From the NCBI GenBank assembly GCA_947090765.1, contig OX352322.1:4695501-4759500 (forward strand): DNA of 64,000 nt, given 5' to 3'. The stretch comes from Pseudomonas sp. MM223. GTDB taxonomy: Bacteria > Pseudomonadota > Gammaproteobacteria > Pseudomonadales > Pseudomonadaceae. The notes beneath the pieces are model-generated. The model searched no databases. It saw only the letters and a list, made by a program, of their open reading frames with translations, and was not told the DNA's origin. Positions 28,790 through 38,433 of this stretch are shown in pieces (position 1 is the stretch's first letter; each line of letters starts with the position of its first letter). The translations under genes were made by a program, and so were the position numbers.

Positions 28790-31621
28790 TTAGACAGTGA
28801 AGGCGTCTTGCAGCAGTTTTTCCTGCTGTTCGGCGTGCTTCGAAGCGTAACCACAAGCGGGTGCGGCAGAAGCGTCGCGACCGGCGTATTCCAGGACCAG
28901 TGCCTTGTTGTGGCGGCCCAGGATACGGCGCATGTGGTGCTGGCTGCTGTACCAGGCGCCCTGGTTCATCGGCTCTTCCTGGCACCATACGGCATGCTTG
29001 AGGTTGCTGTATTGCGCCAGGATTTCGACCAGGTCGTCCTCCGGGAACGGGTACAGCTGCTCGAGACGCAGGATGGCGATGTCTTCGCGGCCTTCGGCAC
29101 GGCGTTTTTCCAGCAGGTCGTAGTAGACCTTGCCGCTGCACAGCACCAGGCGCTCGACCTTGGCCGGATCGATTGCGTCGATTTCCGGGATCACGGTCTG
29201 GAACGAGCCTTCTGCCAGGTCTTCCAAAGTCGAGATGGCCAGCTTGTGGCGCAGCAGCGACTTCGGCGTCAGGACTACCAGCGGCTTGCGCAGCGGGCGG
29301 ATGACCTGGCGACGCAGCAGGTGGTAGATCTGTGCCGGGGTAGTCGGTACGCAGACCTGGATGTTGTGCTCGGCGCACAGCTGCAGGTAACGCTCCAGAC
29401 GCGCGGAGGAGTGCTCCGGGCCCTGCCCTTCGTAACCGTGTGGCAGCAGCATGGTCAGACCGCACAGGCGGCCCCACTTGTGCTCACCGCTGGTGATGAA
29501 CTGGTCGATCACCACCTGTGCACCGTTGGCGAAGTCGCCGAACTGGGCTTCCCAGATCACCAGCGCGTTCGGCGTGGTGGTGGAATAGCCGTATTCGAAG
29601 GCCAGTACCGCTTCTTCCGACAGGAAGGAGTCGTACAGGTCGAAGCGCGGCTGGCCCGGGAACAGGTTCTGCAGCGGGATGTAGGTGCTGGCGTCCTTCT
29701 GGTTGTGCAGCACCGCGTGACGGTGCGAGAAGGTGCCACGGCCGATGTCCTGGCCGGTCATGCGGATCGGGTGACCTTCGAACTGCAGGGTGGCGTAGGC
29801 CATGGTCTCTGCATAACCCCAGTTGATCGGCAAGCCACCGGCCTGCATCTTCTGACGGTCTTCGTAGATCTTCGACACCTGACGCTGGACCACGAAACCT
29901 TCCGGCAGCTCGAGCAGCTTGGCCGACAGGTCCTGCAGGGTCTTGAGGTCGAAACGGGTGTCGTGACGCGCGGTCCAGGCATGGCCCAGGTACGGACGCC
30001 AGTCGACGAACAGCTCGCGGTTCGGTTCCTTGACCAGGCTTTTAACCACGTGCAGGCCATTGTCCAGCGCGTTGCGGTACTCGTCGATCTTGGCCTGAGC
30101 GCGCTCGGCGTCGATGCGACCGGCCTGGATCAGCGCCTCGGCATACAGCTCACGGGTAGTGCGCTGCTTGCTGATCTGCTGGTACATCAGTGGCTGGGTG
30201 CCGTTAGGCTCGTCAGCCTCGTTGTGGCCGCGGCGACGGTAGCAGACCAGGTCGATGACCACGTCACGCTTGAACTGCATGCGGTAGTCGATGGCCAGCT
30301 GGGTGACGAACAGCACGGCTTCCGGGTCATCCCCGTTCACGTGCAGGATCGGCGCCTGGATCATCTTGGCAACGTCGGTGGCGTACTCGGTAGAGCGCGC
30401 GTCCAGCGGGTTGCTGATGGTGAAACCAACCTGGTTGTTGATCACGATGTGCACGGTACCGCCGGTCTTGAAACCGCGGGTCTGCGACATCTGGAAGGTT
30501 TCCATGACCACGCCCTGGCCGGCGAATGCAGCGTCGCCGTGGATCGAGATCGGCAGCACCTTGTCGCCAACGGTGTCGTTGCGGCGGTCCTGACGGGCGC
30601 GCACCGAACCTTCGACCACAGGCGAAACGATTTCCAGGTGGGACGGGTTGAACGCCATGGCCAGGTGAACTTCGCCACCGGTGGTCATCACGTTCGAGGA
30701 GAAGCCCTGGTGATACTTCACGTCACCGGAGCCCAGCTCGTTCATCTTCTTGCCTTCGAACTCGTCGAACAGCTCGCGCGGGTTCTTGCCGAAGGTGTTC
30801 ACCAGCACGTTCAGACGGCCGCGGTGGGCCATGCCGATGACGACTTCCTTGGTGCCGTAGGAGCCGGAACGCTGGATCATTTCATCCAGCATCGGAATCA
30901 GGCTCTCACCACCTTCAAGGCCGAAGCGCTTGGTGCCTGGGTATTTGGTGCCCAGGTACTTTTCAAGGCCCTCACCGGCGGTCACGCGCTCAAGAAGGTG
31001 AGCCTGCACGTCAGCGGAAAACTCCGGACGGCCGCGCACGCTTTCCAGGCGCTGCTGGAACCAGCTGCGCTGCTCGGAATCGACGATGTGAGTGAATTCG
31101 GCGCCAATGGTGCGACAATATGTCTTCTGGAGTGCATCGAAGATGTCGCGTAGGCTCGCCTCCTCTTTGCCGATGAACAGGTCGCCGGCACGGAAGGTCG
31201 TATCAAGATCGGCATTGGTCAAGCCGTAGTGATTGATCGACAGGTCTACGGGCGCAGGGCGCTGCCACAACCCCAACGGGTCGAGCTTGGCAGCCTGATG
31301 GCCGCGCATACGATAGGCCTGGATCAGTCGCAGAACTTCAACCTGCTTCTTCTCGTGTTCACTGCTCACGCTCCCGGCGGATACCGGTTGGGCGCGGCGC
31401 TGGTTCTTTGCCAGCAGTACGAAATGGTCGCGGATTGTCGAGTGCGATACATCAGTAGCGGTGCTGCCGTCGGCTGGCAACTTCTGGAAGTAAGTGCGCC
31501 ACTCTTCTGGCACAGCGTTAGGGTCGTGCAGGTAGAGTTCGTAGAGCTCTTCCACATATGCAGCGTTACCACCTGAAAGGTGGGCGCTATCCCACATGCG
31601 CTGCATCACGCTTTCTTGCAT
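28790..31621 (-). CDS. sucA: 2-oxoglutarate dehydrogenase E1
   Basis: This 943-residue thiamine-diphosphate enzyme decarboxylates 2-oxoglutarate. The N-terminal segment (YVEELYELYLHDPNAVPEEW) is the short E2-interaction helix of OdhA/SucA proteins. GMAHRGRLNVL and the motif GDAAFAGQGVVMETF bind ThDP and Mg, and the C-terminal half has HGYEGQGPEHSSARLER. The length is usual for the family. The 245-bp gap upstream, after sdhB, suggests its own promoter as well as readthrough from sdh. Confidence 0.97.
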   Translation of the reverse strand: MQESVMQRMWDSAHLSGGNAAYVEELYELYLHDPNAVPEEWRTYFQKLPADGSTATDVSHSTIRDHFVLLAKNQRRAQPVSAGSVSSEHEKKQVEVLRLIQAYRMRGHQAAKLDPLGLWQRPAPVDLSINHYGLTNADLDTTFRAGDLFIGKEEASLRDIFDALQKTYCRTIGAEFTHIVDSEQRSWFQQRLESVRGRPEFSADVQAHLLERVTAGEGLEKYLGTKYPGTKRFGLEGGESLIPMLDEMIQRSGSYGTKEVVIGMAHRGRLNVLVNTFGKNPRELFDEFEGKKMNELGSGDVKYHQGFSSNVMTTGGEVHLAMAFNPSHLEIVSPVVEGSVRARQDRRNDTVGDKVLPISIHGDAAFAGQGVVMETFQMSQTRGFKTGGTVHIVINNQVGFTISNPLDARSTEYATDVAKMIQAPILHVNGDDPEAVLFVTQLAIDYRMQFKRDVVIDLVCYRRRGHNEADEPNGTQPLMYQQISKQRTTRELYAEALIQAGRIDAERAQAKIDEYRNALDNGLHVVKSLVKEPNRELFVDWRPYLGHAWTARHDTRFDLKTLQDLSAKLLELPEGFVVQRQVSKIYEDRQKMQAGGLPINWGYAETMAYATLQFEGHPIRMTGQDIGRGTFSHRHAVLHNQKDASTYIPLQNLFPGQPRFDLYDSFLSEEAVLAFEYGYSTTTPNALVIWEAQFGDFANGAQVVIDQFITSGEHKWGRLCGLTMLLPHGYEGQGPEHSSARLERYLQLCAEHNIQVCVPTTPAQIYHLLRRQVIRPLRKPLVVLTPKSLLRHKLAISTLEDLAEGSFQTVIPEIDAIDPAKVERLVLCSGKVYYDLLEKRRAEGREDIAILRLEQLYPFPEDDLVEILAQYSNLKHAVWCQEEPMNQGAWYSSQHHMRRILGRHNKALVLEYAGRDASAAPACGYASKHAEQQEKLLQDAFTV

Positions 31622-31815
31622 GCTTGGTCACCCTCGATTAGGGGACTGATCGGCGAGAGCCACAGCAAACCTGGAAAAGTCCGAATAAAGCGACTGAACC
31701 ACGCCACTTGGATCCTGCTGATTTTCCGGGTACCAGCCCGGAAAGCCCCTGCTGGTCTCATATCTTCATAGGTATGAACGCGGGCTTTGTGGGCCCTTGT
31801 TCGGGTTTTACCTCA

Positions 31816-31836
31816 GTGCGGGCTCACCACCCGCAC
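31816..31836. other. hairpin downstream of sdhB
   Basis: GTGCGGG (31816-31822) pairs with CCCGCAC (31830-31836) 30 nt past the sdhB stop. It lacks a T run on the minus strand, so it may only weaken or process the sdh-suc transcript. Confidence 0.4.
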
Positions 31837-31866
31837 CTCGGCTTACTGCAGGTACAACACTTTGTA

Positions 31867-32571
31867 TCAGGTGCCGCTTTGCAGCAGCATGTTACGTACG
31901 TGACCGATTGCCTTGGTCGGGTTCAGACCTTTCGGGCAAACGTTTACGCAGTTCATGATCCCGCGGCAGCGGAACACGCTGAACGGGTCATCCAGGGACG
32001 CCAGGCGCTCCTGAGTCTTGGTGTCACGGCTGTCGGCCAGGAAACGGTAGGCCTGCAGCAGTGCGGCGGGGCCCAGGAACTTGTCCGGGTTCCACCAGAA
32101 CGACGGGCAGGAAGTCGAGCAGCAAGCGCACAGGATGCACTCGTACAGACCGTCCAGCTTGTCACGCTCTTCAGGCGACTGCAGACGCTCGATGGCCGGG
32201 GCCGGTGTGTCGTTCTGCAGGAATGGCTTCACCTTCTCGTACTGCTTGTAGAAGATGCTCATGTCGACGACCAGGTCACGAATGACCGGCAGGCCCGGCA
32301 GCGGGCGCAGGACCAGCTTGTTGCCTTTGACCACACCCGACAGCGGGGTGATGCAGGCCAGGCCGTTCTTGCCGTTCATGTTCATGCCATCGGAACCGCA
32401 CACGCCTTCACGGCAGGAGCGACGGTACGAGAAACCCTCGTCCTTTTCCTTGATCAGCGCCAATACATCGAGAACCATCAGGTCCTTGCCGCCGGTATCG
32501 ACGTCGAACGACTCCATCTTGGGCGCCGAGTCGGTGTCGGGGTTGTAACGATAAACTTCGACTTTCAACAT
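31867..32571 (-). CDS. sdhB: succinate dehydrogenase iron-sulfur subunit
   Basis: The 234-residue subunit carries electrons from FAD to ubiquinone in complex II. CREGVCGSDGMNMNGKNGLAC binds the [2Fe-2S] centre. CILCACCSTSCPS and CRGIMNCVNVCPKGLNP bind the [4Fe-4S] and [3Fe-4S] centres. The start is taken at MLKVEVYRYNPD; an in-frame ATG three codons upstream is possible. It follows sdhA by 11 nt. Confidence 0.96.
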   Translation of the reverse strand: MLKVEVYRYNPDTDSAPKMESFDVDTGGKDLMVLDVLALIKEKDEGFSYRRSCREGVCGSDGMNMNGKNGLACITPLSGVVKGNKLVLRPLPGLPVIRDLVVDMSIFYKQYEKVKPFLQNDTPAPAIERLQSPEERDKLDGLYECILCACCSTSCPSFWWNPDKFLGPAALLQAYRFLADSRDTKTQERLASLDDPFSVFRCRGIMNCVNVCPKGLNPTKAIGHVRNMLLQSGT

Positions 32572-32582
32572 AGCAGCCACCC

Positions 32583-34355
32583 TTAGTAAGTCCGGATTTT
32601 TGGCTCGAAGGCCGGTACGGTCTTCGGCGCAAAGTTGACGCCGCGCTTGGCAACGCGCTTCTCACCCGGGTAGTACAGGGTGTGGCACAGCCAGTTTTCG
32701 TCGTCACGGTCTTCGAAGTCTTCACGGGCGTGAGCGCCGCGGGACTCTTTACGGGCTTCGGCCGCGATGGCGGTAGCTTCGGCAACTTCCAGCAGGTTCT
32801 GCAGCTCCAGCGCTTCGATACGCGCGGTGTTGAAGGCCTGGGACTTGTCGTTGATCTTGACGTTGGCGATACGCTCACGCAGGCCAGCCAGCTGCTCGAT
32901 ACCCTTCAGCATGTATTCGCCAGTACGGAATACACCGAAGTAGTTCTGCATGCAGCTCTGCAGCTCGCGCTTCAGGCTCGCAACGTCTTCACCGGTGGTA
33001 CGCCCGTTGAGGTTGTTCAGGCGGCTCAGGGCAACGTCGATGTCGGTGTCGCTGGCGTCGAGGTGCTCGATGCCGTCGCTCAGCGCCTTCTCCAGGTGCA
33101 GGCCGGCAGCACGGCCGAACACCACCAGGTCGAGCAGCGAGTTGCCGCCCAGGCGGTTGGCACCGTGAACCGATACGCACGCCACTTCACCTACGGCGAA
33201 CAGGCCAGGGATGATGTGATCCTTGCCTTCTTCGTCCATGGTGATGGCCTGGCCATGAATGTTGGTGGCAACGCCGCCCATCATGTAGTGGCAGGTCGGG
33301 ACAACCGGAACAGGCGCGACGACCGGGTCGACGTGGGCGAAGGTCTTGGACAGTTCGCAGATACCTGGCAGGCGGCTGTGCAGCACTTCCTCGCCCAGGT
33401 GGTCCAGCTTCAGCAGTACGTGGTCCTTGTTCGGGCCCACGCCGTTGCCGGCGATGATTTCCTTGACCATGGAACGGGCAACAACGTCGCGGCCGGCCAG
33501 GTCTTTCGCGTTCGGCGCGTAACGCTCCATGAAGCGCTCGCCGTGGGCATTGATCAGGTAACCACCTTCACCGCGGCAACCTTCGGTGACCAGTACACCG
33601 GCGCCGGCGATGCCGGTTGGGTGGAACTGCCACATCTCGATGTCCTGCACCGGTACACCGGCACGCAGGGCCATGCCGATACCGTCACCGGTATTGATCA
33701 GGGCGTTGGTGGTGGAGGCGTAGATACGGCCGGCACCGCCAGTGGCCAGAACGGTGGCCTTGGACTTGATGTACATGGTTTCGCCGGTTTCGATGCAGAT
33801 CGCGATCACACCGACGAAGGCGCCTTCCTGGTTTTTCACCAGATCAACGGCGTAGTACTCGTTGAGGAAGGTGGTACCGGCTTTCAGGTTGCCCTGGTAC
33901 AGGGTGTGCAGCAGTGCGTGACCGGTACGGTCGGAAGCAGCACAGGTACGGGCGGCCTGGCCACCTTTACCGAAGTCCTTGGACTGGCCACCGAACGGAC
34001 GCTGGTAGATACGGCCGGTTTCGGTACGCGAGAACGGCAGGCCCATGTGGTCCAGTTCGAAGACCGCAGCCGGGCCTTCCTGACACATGTATTCGATAGC
34101 GTCCTGGTCACCGATGTAGTCGGAACCCTTGACGGTATCGTACATGTGCCAGCGCCAGTCGTCGTTCGGGTCGGCCGAAGCGATGGCGCAGGTGATGCCG
34201 CCCTGGGCGGAAACAGTGTGCGAACGGGTCGGGAAGACCTTGGTGACTACGGCAGTCTTGTGGCCGCCTTGAGCCAGTTGCAGCGCAGCACGCATGCCGG
34301 CGCCGCCGCCACCGATGATGATGGCGTCGAAGGAAATGGTTGGAATGCTAGCCAT
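32583..34355 (-). CDS. sdhA: succinate dehydrogenase flavoprotein subunit
   Basis: The 590-residue subunit oxidises succinate to fumarate. [17 protein letters not shown] binds FAD, and [10 protein letters not shown] carries the His that links FAD covalently. [21 protein letters not shown] and the active-site segment [18 protein letters not shown] are intact. It starts 3 nt after the sdhD stop. Confidence 0.97.
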   Translation of the reverse strand: MASIPTISFDAIIIGGGGAGMRAALQLAQGGHKTAVVTKVFPTRSHTVSAQGGITCAIASADPNDDWRWHMYDTVKGSDYIGDQDAIEYMCQEGPAAVFELDHMGLPFSRTETGRIYQRPFGGQSKDFGKGGQAARTCAASDRTGHALLHTLYQGNLKAGTTFLNEYYAVDLVKNQEGAFVGVIAICIETGETMYIKSKATVLATGGAGRIYASTTNALINTGDGIGMALRAGVPVQDIEMWQFHPTGIAGAGVLVTEGCRGEGGYLINAHGERFMERYAPNAKDLAGRDVVARSMVKEIIAGNGVGPNKDHVLLKLDHLGEEVLHSRLPGICELSKTFAHVDPVVAPVPVVPTCHYMMGGVATNIHGQAITMDEEGKDHIIPGLFAVGEVACVSVHGANRLGGNSLLDLVVFGRAAGLHLEKALSDGIEHLDASDTDIDVALSRLNNLNGRTTGEDVASLKRELQSCMQNYFGVFRTGEYMLKGIEQLAGLRERIANVKINDKSQAFNTARIEALELQNLLEVAEATAIAAEARKESRGAHAREDFEDRDDENWLCHTLYYPGEKRVAKRGVNFAPKTVPAFEPKIRTY

Positions 34356-34358
34356 GGA

Positions 34359-34727
34359 TCAGATACCCCAGAGAATCTGCACACCCCAGACGAAGTAAGC
34401 GAACATCGCAACGCCGCATACCGCCTGGAACAGGAAACGAATCGCAGTTGCCGACTTGCCGAACGACATAGGCGTCAGGTAGTCGGTTGCAATGGTCCAC
34501 ATGCCGACCCAGGCGTGAGCGCCCAGGGCAACGAGGGCCAGCAGACTGAAGATCCGCATCGCGTTGTTGGAGAACAGACCATGCCACTGGGTGTAGTCGA
34601 TGCCTGGGTGGGCGACCACGTAGCCGATCAGGAAGAGGAAGTAAGCCGCGAGAACGACCGCAGAAACGCGCTGCGCCATCCAGTCATAGAGGCCCGAACG
34701 CGACAGGTTCGTGACATTGGTTACCAT
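34359..34727 (-). CDS. sdhD: succinate dehydrogenase membrane anchor SdhD
   Basis: The 122-residue hydrophobic anchor has three membrane segments. It helps bind haem b and ubiquinone. MAQRVSAVVLAAYFLFLIGY and the His in HAWVGMWTIATDYL fit the family. The ATG at 34727 overlaps the end of sdhC by 7 nt (ATGGTAA). Confidence 0.93.
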   Translation of the reverse strand: MVTNVTNLSRSGLYDWMAQRVSAVVLAAYFLFLIGYVVAHPGIDYTQWHGLFSNNAMRIFSLLALVALGAHAWVGMWTIATDYLTPMSFGKSATAIRFLFQAVCGVAMFAYFVWGVQILWGI

Positions 34728-35107
34728 ACCCAAACTCCCACCAGAACGATCAGCACCACGGAGATGACGATCACGATTTTCGAGCCCAGCTTGCCGCCTT
34801 CCAGCGTCTCACCGATGCCCATGTCCATGATCAGGTGACGTACACCTGCCACGAGGTGATAAAGCAGGGCGGACAGCAGGCCCCAGGTCACGAATTTGGC
34901 CAGCGGGCTGGTCAGACACGCCTTCACCTCACCGAAGCCTTCCTCGGAACCCAGCGATTTGCCCAGTGCATAAAGCATGATGGCAAGGCCGATGAACAGG
35001 ATGACGCCGGAGATACGGTGCAGGATGGACGTGTACGCAGTGACAGGGAGCTTGATGGTCCTTAGGTCTAGGTTTACAGGTCGTTGGCTTTTCACGGCTT
35101 TTTTCAC
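34721..35107 (-). CDS. sdhC: succinate dehydrogenase cytochrome b556 subunit
   Basis: The 128-residue subunit has the signature RPVNLDLRTIKLPVTAYTSI, then LHRISG, and a haem-ligand His in LLYHLVAGVRHLIMD. Three hydrophobic helices are visible. It starts with GTG at 35107, preceded by AGGGG. It is first in the leftward sdhCDAB run and divergent from gltA. Confidence 0.94.
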   Translation of the reverse strand: MKKAVKSQRPVNLDLRTIKLPVTAYTSILHRISGVILFIGLAIMLYALGKSLGSEEGFGEVKACLTSPLAKFVTWGLLSALLYHLVAGVRHLIMDMGIGETLEGGKLGSKIVIVISVVLIVLVGVWVW

Positions 35108-35459
35108 ACTGAAGAGCCCCTAGCGAATCAGGGCAAAGTTGTTGGTAAGTGTACTGGTCAGGTACCCACCACCCAGGGAACGGCGACCCCCAGCAGTTCG
35201 GGCTTGCAAGCCCCTGGCGGTCGGGTGCCGAGTATAGACAGTTAGGCTGCTTATGACAACGTGACGGGGTAGCCCAAATAGCGCATTGCCTTTAGCGAAC
35301 AAAAGGCGTAAATGGGCGAGAATTTCGGGAAAAATCAGGCTTGAAAGCCTGTTTCAACAAGCCTTTAGGCAAATTGACATCTGAATTTATCCCTCTATAG
35401 TGGTGCGGGCCCTGCGTGGGGGGTCTGTCTGATGATTTCTAGCATTAATAGGAGGCCAC
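35108..35459. promoter_or_regulatory. sdhC/gltA divergent regulatory region
   Basis: This 352-bp gap contains the sdhC leader on the left and the gltA promoter on the right. It is AT-rich around 35240-35400. No gene is visible. The sdhC leader is long enough to be a target for a small RNA, but I cannot identify one by eye. Confidence 0.55.
35374..35401 (+). promoter_or_regulatory. gltA sigma70 promoter
   Basis: TTGACA (35374-35379), a 16-bp spacer and TATAGT (35396-35401) lie 58 bp before the gltA ATG. A strong AGGAGG ribosome site precedes that start. Confidence 0.75.
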
Positions 35460-36748
35460 ATGGCTGACAAAAAAGCGCAGTTGGTCATCGAGGGCGCTGC
35501 CCCCGTCGAGCTGCCCATTTTAACCGGCACCGTTGGTCCTGATGTAATCGACGTCCGCGGGTTGGGGGCCACTGGTCACTTCACCTTCGACCCTGGTTTC
35601 ATGGCGACTGCCTCGTGCGAGTCGAAGATCACCTACATTGACGGCGACAAAGGTATCCTGCTGCCCGCGGCTACCCGATCGAGCAACTCGCCGAACAATC
35701 CGACTACCTCGAAACCTGCTACCTGCTGCTCAACGGCGAACTGCCGAATGCCGAGCAGAAGGCCCAGTTCGTCAGCACCGTAAAGAACCACACCATGGTT
35801 CACGAGCAGCTGAAGTCCTTCTTCAACGGCTTCCGCCGCGACGCTCACCCAATGGCGGTGATGTGTGGCGTGGTCGGTGCCCTGTCGGCGTTCTATCACG
35901 ACTCCCTGGACATCAATAACCCGCAACACCGCGAAATTTCCGCGGTGCGCCTGGTCGCCAAAATGCCGACCCTGGCCGCGATGGTTTACAAGTACTCCAT
36001 GGGCCAGCCGATGATGTACCCGCGCAACGACCTGTCGTACGCGGAAAACTTCCTGCACATGATGTTCAACACCCCGTGCGAGATCAAACCGATCAGCCCG
36101 GTGCTGGCCAAGGCAATGGACCGGATCTTCATCCTCCACGCCGACCACGAGCAGAACGCTTCCACTTCCACCGTCCGTCTGGCCGGTTCGTCGGGTGCCA
36201 ACCCGTTCGCCTGTATCGCTGCCGGCATCGCCGCACTGTGGGGCCCGGCCCACGGCGGTGCGAACGAAGCCGTACTGACCATGCTCGATGAAATCGGCGA
36301 TGTCTCGAACATCGACAAGTTCATCGCCAAGGCCAAGGACAAGAACGACCCGTTCAAGCTGATGGGCTTCGGTCACCGCGTGTACAAAAACCGCGACCCG
36401 CGCGCCACCGTGATGAAACAGACCTGCGACGAAGTCCTGCGCGAGCTGGGCATCAAGAACGACCCGCAGCTGGAACTGGCCATGCGCCTCGAAGAGATCG
36501 CCCTGACCGATCCGTACTTCATCGAGCGCTCGCTGTACCCGAACGTCGACTTCTACTCGGGGATCATCCTCAAGGCGATCGGCATTCCGACCAGCATGTT
36601 CACCGTGATCTTCGCCCTGGCACGTACCGTGGGCTGGATTTCGCACTGGAAAGAAATGCTCTCCAGCCCGTACAAGATCGGCCGTCCGCGCCAGCTGTAC
36701 ACCGGCGAGCAGAAGCGCGACATCACTGCACTGAAAGACCGCAAGTAA
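35460..36748 (+). CDS. gltA: citrate synthase, 1-nt deletion
   Basis: This is the type II citrate synthase that condenses oxaloacetate and acetyl-CoA. The N-terminus ([19 protein letters not shown]) is intact up to DGDKGILL. There one base is missing near 35664-35665, so the expected HRGYPIEQL motif is read in another frame. The rest is intact: [28 protein letters not shown] (catalytic His) and [14 protein letters not shown] (catalytic His). Restoring one base gives 429 residues. An essential TCA enzyme broken in this way is most likely a consensus error. Confidence 0.93.
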
Positions 36749-36766
36749 GCTTAAAAAGCCGAACGC

Positions 36767-36796
36767 AAAAAGGCTGCCCTCGGGCAGCCTTTTTTA
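36767..36796 (+). terminator. intrinsic terminator of gltA
   Basis: AAAAAGGCTGCCC and GGGCAGCCTTTTTT form a tight stem followed by T residues, about 20 nt past the stop. Confidence 0.85.
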
Positions 36797-36813
36797 TTGT
36801 CTATTTCCTGTGC

Positions 36814-36846
36814 CGGCCTCTTCGCGGGTTCACCCGCGAAGAGGAC
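36814..36846. repeat. single REP-like palindrome
   Basis: CCGGCCTCTTCGCGGGTTCA, followed by its inverted arm CCCGCGAAGAGG, forms one palindromic unit between the gltA terminator and the convergent START-domain gene. Confidence 0.7.
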
Positions 36847-36866
36847 AGAACAGGCAAATCCTCACT

Positions 36867-37475
36867 TCAGTTCTTCTCAGCCCGCTCGCGCAGCCCTTTC
36901 AGGGTATTGAAAGGCGCATCCACCACGAACTTGTTGGCCACCATCGCCGGTACGCTACCACCCGGCTCGGTATGCACCTGATAGGTCACTTCCGTGCTGT
37001 CGCCTTTGGGCACCAGCTTCCAGAAGCCCTCAACCTTGGCTACCCGCACAAAGCCCTTCTCTTCCGGCAGATAGGTCGGCTCTTCCTTCAGGTTCCGCAC
37101 CAGGCTGCCGTCCGCCCCCTTGACAGTCGTCACGTGCAAGATCGAATCACGCGGCGTCACCGGCCATGGCGTATTGAACTGGGTGTAGGTCCAGCTCTGG
37201 TCACCCTCGTGCTTTAGCAGCTTCTGCGACTTGCACTCATGAATCCATGCACAAGCCCCGGCTACGTCTTCCTGCAACGCCTGCACCTTGGCCAGCGGCG
37301 CCTTGATCACGGTGACGCCTTGATAAGCCTTGTACTTGGAGCCGGCCACTTCGCTGAGGGATACCTTGATGCCCTCCTCGTCCTTGGCCACCTGCCAGTT
37401 TTCAGCCCAGGCAGCAGGCGACAGCAGAACACCCACGCCACACAGCAGTGCAATACGCTTGAACGATCTCATCAT
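36867..37475 (-). CDS. START-domain exported protein
   Basis: This 202-residue protein has a signal peptide (MMRSFKRIALLCGVGVLLSPAAWA, cut near residue 24). A START/SRPBCC-like fold follows, with WQVAKDEEGIKVSLSEVAGS, TVIKAPLAKVQALQED and WTYTQFNTPWPVTPRDSILH. That lipid-binding fold would place a hydrophobic ligand in the periplasm. The ligand is unknown. AAGGATAAAC precedes the start. The small cysteine-cluster gene lies 30 nt downstream of its upstream edge and is not coupled. Confidence 0.8.
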   Translation of the reverse strand: MMRSFKRIALLCGVGVLLSPAAWAENWQVAKDEEGIKVSLSEVAGSKYKAYQGVTVIKAPLAKVQALQEDVAGACAWIHECKSQKLLKHEGDQSWTYTQFNTPWPVTPRDSILHVTTVKGADGSLVRNLKEEPTYLPEEKGFVRVAKVEGFWKLVPKGDSTEVTYQVHTEPGGSVPAMVANKFVVDAPFNTLKGLRERAEKN

Positions 37476-37505
37476 GTTTATCCTTGTTGTCGAAGATCCA
37501 GCCTG

Positions 37506-37760
37506 TCACGCCGCCGTTATCTGCTCCCACCAGCCAAGAATCCTGATTGCCTCGTCACGATCACTGCCGCACACCTCGACATCGGCCTTGAAACCACCAC
37601 ATACCGCTGGCCGCTCGGGCTTGCCGAACAGGTCGCAAAGGTTGGCAGTTGTCAGGTGCAGGCAGCGCTCGCCAGCCGGCTTGCCATTGGGCATGCGCGG
37701 CATCGCAGAAGTGATGGACGGGGCGATGCAGCAGGCACCACAACCCTCACGGCAATTCAT
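37506..37760 (-). CDS. YkgJ-family cysteine cluster protein
   Basis: The 84-residue protein has seven Cys, with the N-terminal CREGCGACC cluster and later C residues in RCLHLTTANLCDLFG and VCGGF. This pattern is that of the YkgJ/UPF0153 zinc- or iron-binding family. It is cytoplasmic with no signal peptide. Function unknown. Confidence 0.85.
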   Translation of the reverse strand: MNCREGCGACCIAPSITSAMPRMPNGKPAGERCLHLTTANLCDLFGKPERPAVCGGFKADVEVCGSDRDEAIRILGWWEQITAA

Positions 37761-37889
37761 GGCTATTCACCAAAATCAGGACTCCCTGGAACAAAACGGG
37801 ACGAGCGTCCCTGGATAGTAACCGCTCAAACGGGCGTTTGAAATTACTGGCACGATGAAATCTGCCGTGACCCGGCAGTCAGTTCCCAG

Positions 37890-38369
37890 CTACTGGCGAT
37901 ACTCGAAATCGATCGCTGCCCCTTCCACGTCATGACGGCTGTCATTGCGCAGTTGCAGCTGCATTTCGTTATTGATCAGCCGGCCATTGAGCTGGAACGG
38001 GCTGTCACTGGTTTCCGGCTTTTCGGTAAACATGGGCGGCAGCAAAGGTTTGCGCCGCTGGATGGGCGATGGGGTACCCACATTCGGCTCGAGGTCATTG
38101 ACCATATCGACTGGCAGGCTGAGGTCCAGCCTTGCCTTGGGCAATGGCTTGGCAACCGCCTTGCTGACTGGCTTGTGCGCCTTTGCCTTGCTGTTGCCGG
38201 CCTTCTTTACTGCCTGCTTCTGCACAGGCTTGGCGACGGCCTTTTTTTGCACCTGCTTGCCTTGGGCTGCCTGCGCCTGGCTTGCCGGTTGCGCAGCCAA
38301 GGCTGGACTGCCCGGGTAGCAAAACGGTGCAAGACACACGATCAGGGCAAAACAGCGCAAAGCATTCAT
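37890..38369 (-). CDS. exported low-complexity Lys/Ala-rich protein
   Basis: The 159-residue protein has a signal peptide (MNALRCFALIVCLAPFCYPG... ending near ALAA). A Lys, Ala and Gln-rich repeat region follows (residues 25-68; KKAVAKPVQKQAVKKAGNSK-like). The C-terminal 85 residues (LDLSLPVDMVNDLEPNVGTP onward) look folded and end DVEGAAIDFEYRQ. The cationic stretch resembles cell-wall- or nucleic-acid-binding tails, but no domain is recognised. The ribosome site before the ATG at 38369 is weak; an upstream in-frame start is possible. Function unknown. Confidence 0.65.
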   Translation of the reverse strand: MNALRCFALIVCLAPFCYPGSPALAAQPASQAQAAQGKQVQKKAVAKPVQKQAVKKAGNSKAKAHKPVSKAVAKPLPKARLDLSLPVDMVNDLEPNVGTPSPIQRRKPLLPPMFTEKPETSDSPFQLNGRLINNEMQLQLRNDSRHDVEGAAIDFEYRQ

Positions 38370-38433
38370 GGCAAATGGACAGACTGGCAAGAAAGGTGCG
38401 TATGCTCCATGTTCCAAAGGCGGCTGGCAAGCC

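Noticed and set aside
32682..34838. Open frame of 718 codons antisense to sdhA
   Set aside because: Shadow of sdhA and sdhD on the other strand, with no recognisable family.
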